From Hoeflea sp. (GTDB lineage Bacteria; Pseudomonadota; Alphaproteobacteria; Rhizobiales; Rhizobiaceae): a DNA stretch of 64,000 nucleotides. Shown piece by piece: positions 57,187-64,000 of the stretch. The position numbers and the translations under genes are program-made. The notes below the pieces were generated by a model, which was not told where the DNA came from, did not search any database, and worked only from the letters and a program-made list of their open reading frames with translations. The stretch lies in assembly GCA_019084245.1 (NCBI GenBank), contig JAHRFE010000005.1:62001-126000 (forward strand), in the 5' to 3' direction. Each line of letters opens with the position of its first letter. Position 1 is the stretch's first letter.

Positions 57187-58897
57187 AGCAGTGTTTTTCT
57201 TTCGCTCCGCCCGGATGCGTCACGGCGCCATAGCGCGCCGACCCCACCGTCTGGGCGTATTTCCAAAGCGCGCCCGATGCATAATCGGTCTCCCGCGCTA
57301 CCCATTTTTCCCTGCGTGCAGCCAATTCCTCGTCGGACAGCCGCACTCCCAAAATGCCGTCGACAGCATCGATCTCGATGATGTCGCCGTCTTCAAGCAG
57401 GCCGATCGGCCCGCCCTCCGCGGCTTCCGGCCCGACATGGCCGACACAGAAGCCGCGCGTTGCGCCGGAGAACCGGCCGTCGGTGATCAGCGCAACCTTG
57501 TCGCCCATGCCCTGGCCGTAGATGGCCGCGGTGGTTGACAGCATTTCGCGCATGCCAGGCCCGCCCTTGGGGCCTTCATAGCGGATCACCAGAACCTCGC
57601 CTTCCTTGTAATCCCGGTTTGTGACCGCTTTGAAGCAGTCCTCTTCGGAATCGAAACACCGCGCCGGACCGCTGAACTTGAGCCTCGCCATGCCCGCAAT
57701 CTTCACGATCGCGCCGTCGGTTGCCAGGTTGCCTTTCAACCCGACAACGCCACCGGTCACGGTGATCGGCTTGTTGGCCGGGTGCACCACATCCTGATCA
57801 TCGTTCCAGCGAACATGCTCCATGTTTTCGGCCAAAGTGCGGCCCGTCACGGTCATGCAGTCTCCGTGGAGATAGCCGTGCTCAAGCATGGTCTTCATCA
57901 GCACCGGAATGCCGCCCGCCTCGAACATGTCCTTGGCGACATATTTGCCACCAGGCTTCAGATTGGCGATGTAGGGCGTCCGCTCGAAAATCCTCGCGAC
58001 ATCAAACAAGTCGAACTCGATGCCGCATTCATGCGCGATCGCCGGCAGGTGCAGCGCCGCATTGGTCGATCCGCCGGTTGCCGAAACCACGGCAGCCGCA
58101 TTTTCCAAAGACTTGAGCGTGACGATGTCGCGCGGACGGATCTGTTTGGCGATCAGTTCCATGATCTTCTCGCCGGCTGCGTAGCAGAACTTGTCGCGCA
58201 TCTCGTAAGGCGCCGGCGCGCCGCAGGAATAGGGCAGCGCCAGACCAATGGCCTCGGCCACGGTCGCCATGGTGTTGGCGGTGAACTGCGCGCCGCAGGA
58301 TCCCGCCGACGGACAAGCCGCCTGCTCGATCTCATAGAGATCCTCGTCCGACATGTCGCCGACCGAATGCTGGCCCACGGCCTCGAACACGTCCTGGATG
58401 GTGATCTGGCGGCCGCGGTAGCTGCCGGGAAGAATGGAGCCGCCATAGATGAAGATCGAGGGCACGTTGAGCCGGACCATCGACATCATCATGCCCGGCA
58501 GCGACTTGTCGCAGCCCGCAAGACCAACGATGGCGTCGTAGCAATGGCCGCGCATGGTCAGTTCCACCGAATCGGCGATCAGATCGCGGCTGGCCAGCGA
58601 CGCCTTCATGCCCTGGTGACCCATGGCGATGCCGTCGGTCACGGTGATGGTGCAGAACTCGCGTGGCGTGCCCTTCGCGGAAGCCACGCCTTTCTTGACC
58701 ACCTGCGCCTGCCGCATCAGCGAGATGTTGCACGGCGCTGCCTCGTTCCAGCAGGAGGCCACGCCGACCAGCGGCTGGGCGATCTCCTCGCTCGACAGTC
58801 CCATGGCGTACAGGAACGCCCGGTGCGGCGCGCGCGCCGGCCCCACCGTCGTGTGACGGCTTGGAAGCTTGGACTTGTCGAATGCACTTGCGGTCAT
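57173..58897 (-). CDS. ilvD: Dihydroxy-acid dehydratase (IlvD)
   Basis: Dehydrates dihydroxy-acids to 2-keto acids in valine, leucine and isoleucine synthesis. The 574-residue IlvD/Edd enzyme has cluster cysteines in [21 protein letters not shown] and [17 protein letters not shown], and the C-terminal [29 protein letters not shown] 58897 follows GAGGATAAC; the frame to 59050 is unsupported. Several IlvD/Edd members dehydrate sugar acids instead, and this location next to exoR may be a second copy, so the substrate is less certain than the family. Confidence 0.9.
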   Translation of the reverse strand: MTASAFDKSKLPSRHTTVGPARAPHRAFLYAMGLSSEEIAQPLVGVASCWNEAAPCNISLMRQAQVVKKGVASAKGTPREFCTITVTDGIAMGHQGMKASLASRDLIADSVELTMRGHCYDAIVGLAGCDKSLPGMMMSMVRLNVPSIFIYGGSILPGSYRGRQITIQDVFEAVGQHSVGDMSDEDLYEIEQAACPSAGSCGAQFTANTMATVAEAIGLALPYSCGAPAPYEMRDKFCYAAGEKIMELIAKQIRPRDIVTLKSLENAAAVVSATGGSTNAALHLPAIAHECGIEFDLFDVARIFERTPYIANLKPGGKYVAKDMFEAGGIPVLMKTMLEHGYLHGDCMTVTGRTLAENMEHVRWNDDQDVVHPANKPITVTGGVVGLKGNLATDGAIVKIAGMARLKFSGPARCFDSEEDCFKAVTNRDYKEGEVLVIRYEGPKGGPGMREMLSTTAAIYGQGMGDKVALITDGRFSGATRGFCVGHVGPEAAEGGPIGLLEDGDIIEIDAVDGILGVRLSDEELAARREKWVARETDYASGALWKYAQTVGSARYGAVTHPGGAKEKHCYADI

Positions 58898-59095
58898 GTT
58901 ATCCTCAGGCACGGCAAGGTCCAGAGTGACCAGGCCGCGGGGCCGAACTGAAGCTTTGCCGTGCGCCCCGTTTGTGGCGGGAAATGGGCACAAAAAGCCT
59001 GCCGAATTACATAGCAGATGCATTTGAAAAAAGTGTTGCGGATTCGTCACATTGCGTGATGACCGTCATCGATCACGTGAATCTGCCCTGCCCTA

Positions 59096-59125
59096 AACGA
59101 AAAACCCCGCCAAGAGGGCGGGGTT
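59096..59125 (-). terminator. Terminator of the FadL-type gene
   Basis: AACCCCGCC (59103-59111) pairs with GGCGGGGTT (59117-59125). On the minus strand the stem is followed by TTTTTCGTTT, 28 bases after the stop codon. Confidence 0.9.
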
Positions 59126-59152
59126 GAATGGCACCGACACTGACCGGATTGA

Positions 59153-60373
59153 TCAGAACTTGACCTTGACTGCACCGGATATCGCAGCCACGAGGTCTGA
59201 GCCGTAATTATACGTGATCCGCGAATCCGCTGATGATCCCGAGGTGAGAACACCAAGTGCTCCCCCAAGCCGAATCTCAACATTCTCGTTCGGAGTGAAG
59301 GCGCCGCCAGCCGACACCGTCCATGTATCCGACTGAGTTCCGATCGTCGTCGCGGTTCCGCGGTCCCAAGTCAGCGCGACAAGGCCGGAAAGCTTATCAT
59401 TGAACTTGTGGCCGACACCGCCCGTGACTGTCCATCCATCGCGATAGAAGAGATCAAGCGAAGTCACCTCGTTCACGGCCCCCGAAGAACATCCAAGCGC
59501 TGCGGTAAATGTGGGACACAGCGCGATTGACTGCAGTACGCTCCAATCCACCCACTTGACCGACCCGAAGGCGAGCCAGCCAGGAGCAATGCCCGACTGT
59601 ACCTTTATCTCAACGACCTGCGGCATTGTCGCCGAGCCAAAAATAGGGGTCACTGCACCACCAAACGGGGCCGGTGCGAAGGGGTTCTGAGTAAGATCAA
59701 GTACTCCGGAGATGCTATTCAATTGCACTTCTGAATAATAGACCGCGCTAGCTCTAAAAGCTATTTCCGGGATTTCATATGCCAGGCCTGCACGCCAACC
59801 AATGCCTGAATCTTCCAGATTCACCCGACCAATGCCGGTGCCAAATGCAGCGGGAATTACCGCAGTAAGACGTTCCTTAAAACCGCTGATCTCCAGGTGT
59901 GAAACACCGCCAATGACCCTGAATTGCCCCTTGCCTGCCTGTAACTTCACAGAGCACGTTGCTGCAAAGCCGTCGCTGCCGATGTCCGTTTCGGTGTTCG
60001 AGTTCGCACCCGCCCAGTTACGTCCAGGATTGGAATGGGCGCCGTAAGGTTGGCTGTAGTCAGCCATGCAATCGACGTACTCGCCGATGCCAAGCTTCGC
60101 GCCAAGGCGCGGCACTGTATATGACTCGGTTTCCCTGACCCCATTGGCTGCACCACCCGGTGTACCATCCGTAGCATCAACATCGACAACGTTATTGAGG
60201 TCGCGCTGCGGCATCACGTAGGTGACGGCAGCTTCCGTTGCAAACCGCGATGTATCAAACAGCAGATCGATACTGTATCCACCACGCTCCAGGCCACCAG
60301 CCTGCGCAGCCGATACAAGAGCAACACTCGCGGCCAAGCCGGCAACGATCGATTTCAAAGGTACACGAATCAT
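59153..60373 (-). CDS. OMPP1/FadL/TodX family outer-membrane transporter
   Basis: The 406-residue protein has a signal peptide (LKSIVAGLAASVALVSAAQA) and the FadL-family start GGLERGGYSIDLLFDTSRFATEAAVTYVMPQRD. Alternating beta-strands run to a terminal Phe (AISGAVKVKF), as in outer-membrane barrels. It should take up hydrophobic compounds such as long-chain fatty acids. Base composition, especially 59640-59790, is lower in GC than in the neighbours. It is a single gene with its own terminator. An inverted repeat lies about 250 bases upstream. Confidence 0.88.
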   Translation of the reverse strand: MIRVPLKSIVAGLAASVALVSAAQAGGLERGGYSIDLLFDTSRFATEAAVTYVMPQRDLNNVVDVDATDGTPGGAANGVRETESYTVPRLGAKLGIGEYVDCMADYSQPYGAHSNPGRNWAGANSNTETDIGSDGFAATCSVKLQAGKGQFRVIGGVSHLEISGFKERLTAVIPAAFGTGIGRVNLEDSGIGWRAGLAYEIPEIAFRASAVYYSEVQLNSISGVLDLTQNPFAPAPFGGAVTPIFGSATMPQVVEIKVQSGIAPGWLAFGSVKWVDWSVLQSIALCPTFTAALGCSSGAVNEVTSLDLFYRDGWTVTGGVGHKFNDKLSGLVALTWDRGTATTIGTQSDTWTVSAGGAFTPNENVEIRLGGALGVLTSGSSADSRITYNYGSDLVAAISGAVKVKF

Positions 60374-60690
60374 GAATCCCCTCCAGGACGTAAAAGCTTA
60401 CGATTGACGTGATTAGGTAATGAATCTGAGGGGTTTGTAAACAGCGATGAAAGCGGCCCACGCCTTCCGGCAGACAGCCATCTTGATTACGGGGCCAAAA
60501 ACTGCCGAATCCGGATCGAAATCAACGATTTTACGTAGCGATAGGCACGGCTGAGACCCGAAAGCAGGCCAAATCCTTAGCCTGTCACGCCTTTGTTGCA
60601 TTTCGGTCACATTTGCCCTGATTTTGTGCGAATTGCACAACCGGAACGACTGATACCAGACATCGGACCGGATTTGCCGGGACGAGCGCG
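60374..60690. other. Intergenic region upstream of the FadL-type gene
   Basis: These 317 bases separate valS (upstream, same strand) from the FadL gene. They contain the inverted repeat at 60624-60640 and part of the valS-end hairpin at 60687-60711. No small gene is convincing; the 60413-60640 minus-strand frame has no ribosome site. Confidence 0.5.
60624..60640. promoter_or_regulatory. 17-base inverted repeat, possible operator
   Basis: TTGTGC and GCACAA are perfect 6-base arms around GAATT. The site lies about 250 bases before the FadL-type start, where a promoter could be. The regulator is unknown; binding is an inference from symmetry only. Confidence 0.4.
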
Positions 60691-63510
<2,820 letters not shown>

Positions 63511-63726
63511 TGATGTCTCCGTGATCCGGGATTGCCCCGCTGTAGAGCCGTTTGCAAGCCGAGGTCAAGCCGCAACAGCGAACCCGGGCGCCACGGCCAA
63601 ACAGGCGGGCGAGCACGAATGTCGGCTTAGACTATGACCAAATTGGCACGGACGAACACTTGACGCGCTCTCGCGCCCCGACTGCCCCTATTTCAAGCAG
63701 CCGCGTCCTCCAGCAGCAGGCAAGAT

Positions 63727-64000
63727 CTACCGGCGGCTTCCGCGTGACACGCGCTCGATTTCCTCACGCACAAGCCGCTCGACCAGCGTCGGAAGATTGT
63801 CATCGAGCCATTGTGTGAGCATTGGCCGCAGCATCTCCTCGGCGATCTCGTCGAAGGAGCGGCTTTGTCCCGCTGCGATCGCCGCGTCCAGTTCTCCGAA
63901 AGCCGCGGCGACCTTCTCCCCTGTGTGCAAGGAGACCAGCTGTCCGTTGCTCTGAGAATGGCCGGCGCTCTGATGTTCAACGGAGTGCATGTCATTCGCT
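63727..64000 (-). CDS. popZ: PopZ / DUF2497 family protein (3' part)
   Basis: Only the C-terminal 90 residues are in the window; the gene enters from the right edge. The end is the DUF2497 hallmark, IAEEMLRPMLTQWLDDNLPTLVERLVREEIERVSRG, preceded by FGELDAAIAAG. PopZ self-assembles at cell poles and anchors chromosome origins and polarity factors in alphaproteobacteria, with the new-pole role shown in Agrobacterium. valS follows on the same strand after 216 bases. Confidence 0.88.
   Translation of the reverse strand, partial: ANDMHSVEHQSAGHSQSNGQLVSLHTGEKVAAAFGELDAAIAAGQSRSFDEIAEEMLRPMLTQWLDDNLPTLVERLVREEIERVSRGSRR

Overview
The window is a GC-rich, gene-dense stretch of alphaproteobacterial chromosome. 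Gene content and order point to the Hyphomicrobiales (Rhizobiales), in or near Rhizobiaceae/Phyllobacteriaceae (a Hoeflea-, Sinorhizobium- or Agrobacterium-like genome). The indicators are an aapJ-aapQ amino-acid uptake pair, an ExoR-type Sel1 protein behind ilvD, an iron-sulfur PhrB photolyase, class I phaC, rhizobial CTATAT-type -10 boxes, DUF1127 genes with a CCUCCUCCC-motif RNA, fused secDF, and a PopZ (DUF2497) tail beside valS. Species identity is inference. I see no phage, transposon, CRISPR array, rRNA or plasmid genes; this is mostly core genome with a few accessory pieces.

Layout: 1-1400 aapQ (cut by the window edge) and aapJ; 1739-2926 metC; 2999-6414 a signalling operon (LuxR-type regulator, single-domain response regulator, four-PAS histidine kinase); 6415-7069 no gene; 7070-9656 tRNA-Arg, an NDUFS4-like complex I protein, tRNA-Pro, DUF192, a double cold-shock protein and glyoxalase; 9919-13342 an M15-type lipoprotein, tRNA-Glu and recJ; 13497-17316 glpX, hom and an AlaC-type aminotransferase; 17395-22432 a lipoprotein, phaC, sfsA, map and radC; 22429-25877 photolyase, trigger factor and tRNA-Leu; 26027-27738 a DUF2157/GDYXXLXY membrane pair; 27938-29240 three DUF1127 mini-genes with near-identical promoters and a triple-hairpin RNA; 29299-30738 trmFO; 30749-32174 sterol-desaturase-like protein and a small membrane protein; 32290-36548 yajC-secDF followed by two relatives of mitochondrial complex I assembly factors; 36857-37726 a DUF815 ATPase; 37804-54686 a long co-directional minus-strand block (dgt, argS, SPOR protein, nagZ, scpA, scpB, ABC ATPase, tatABC, serS, surE, pcm, nlpD-like); 54825-56354 erpA-like, xthA and a small secreted Cys-rich protein; 56389-58897 exoR and ilvD; 59153-60373 a FadL-type outer-membrane protein; 60691-63510 valS; 63727-64000 the 3' end of popZ.

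Functional themes are envelope biogenesis and export (Sec, Tat, LytM activator, NagZ, SPOR), translation (three aminoacyl-tRNA synthetases, four tRNAs, trmFO, map, tig), chromosome and DNA upkeep (ScpAB, RecJ, RadC, XthA, PhrB, Dgt), branched-chain and aspartate-family amino acid metabolism, and carbon storage. The most distinctive signals are (a) the 27.9-29.2 kb DUF1127 cluster, where the first gene is followed by three consecutive hairpins each showing CCUCCUCCC in its loop and all three genes share one promoter architecture, and (b) the tight secDF/NDUFAF3-like/NDUFAF6-like operon. Both have recognisable relatives in the literature as I know it, so I do not claim that either is wholly new.
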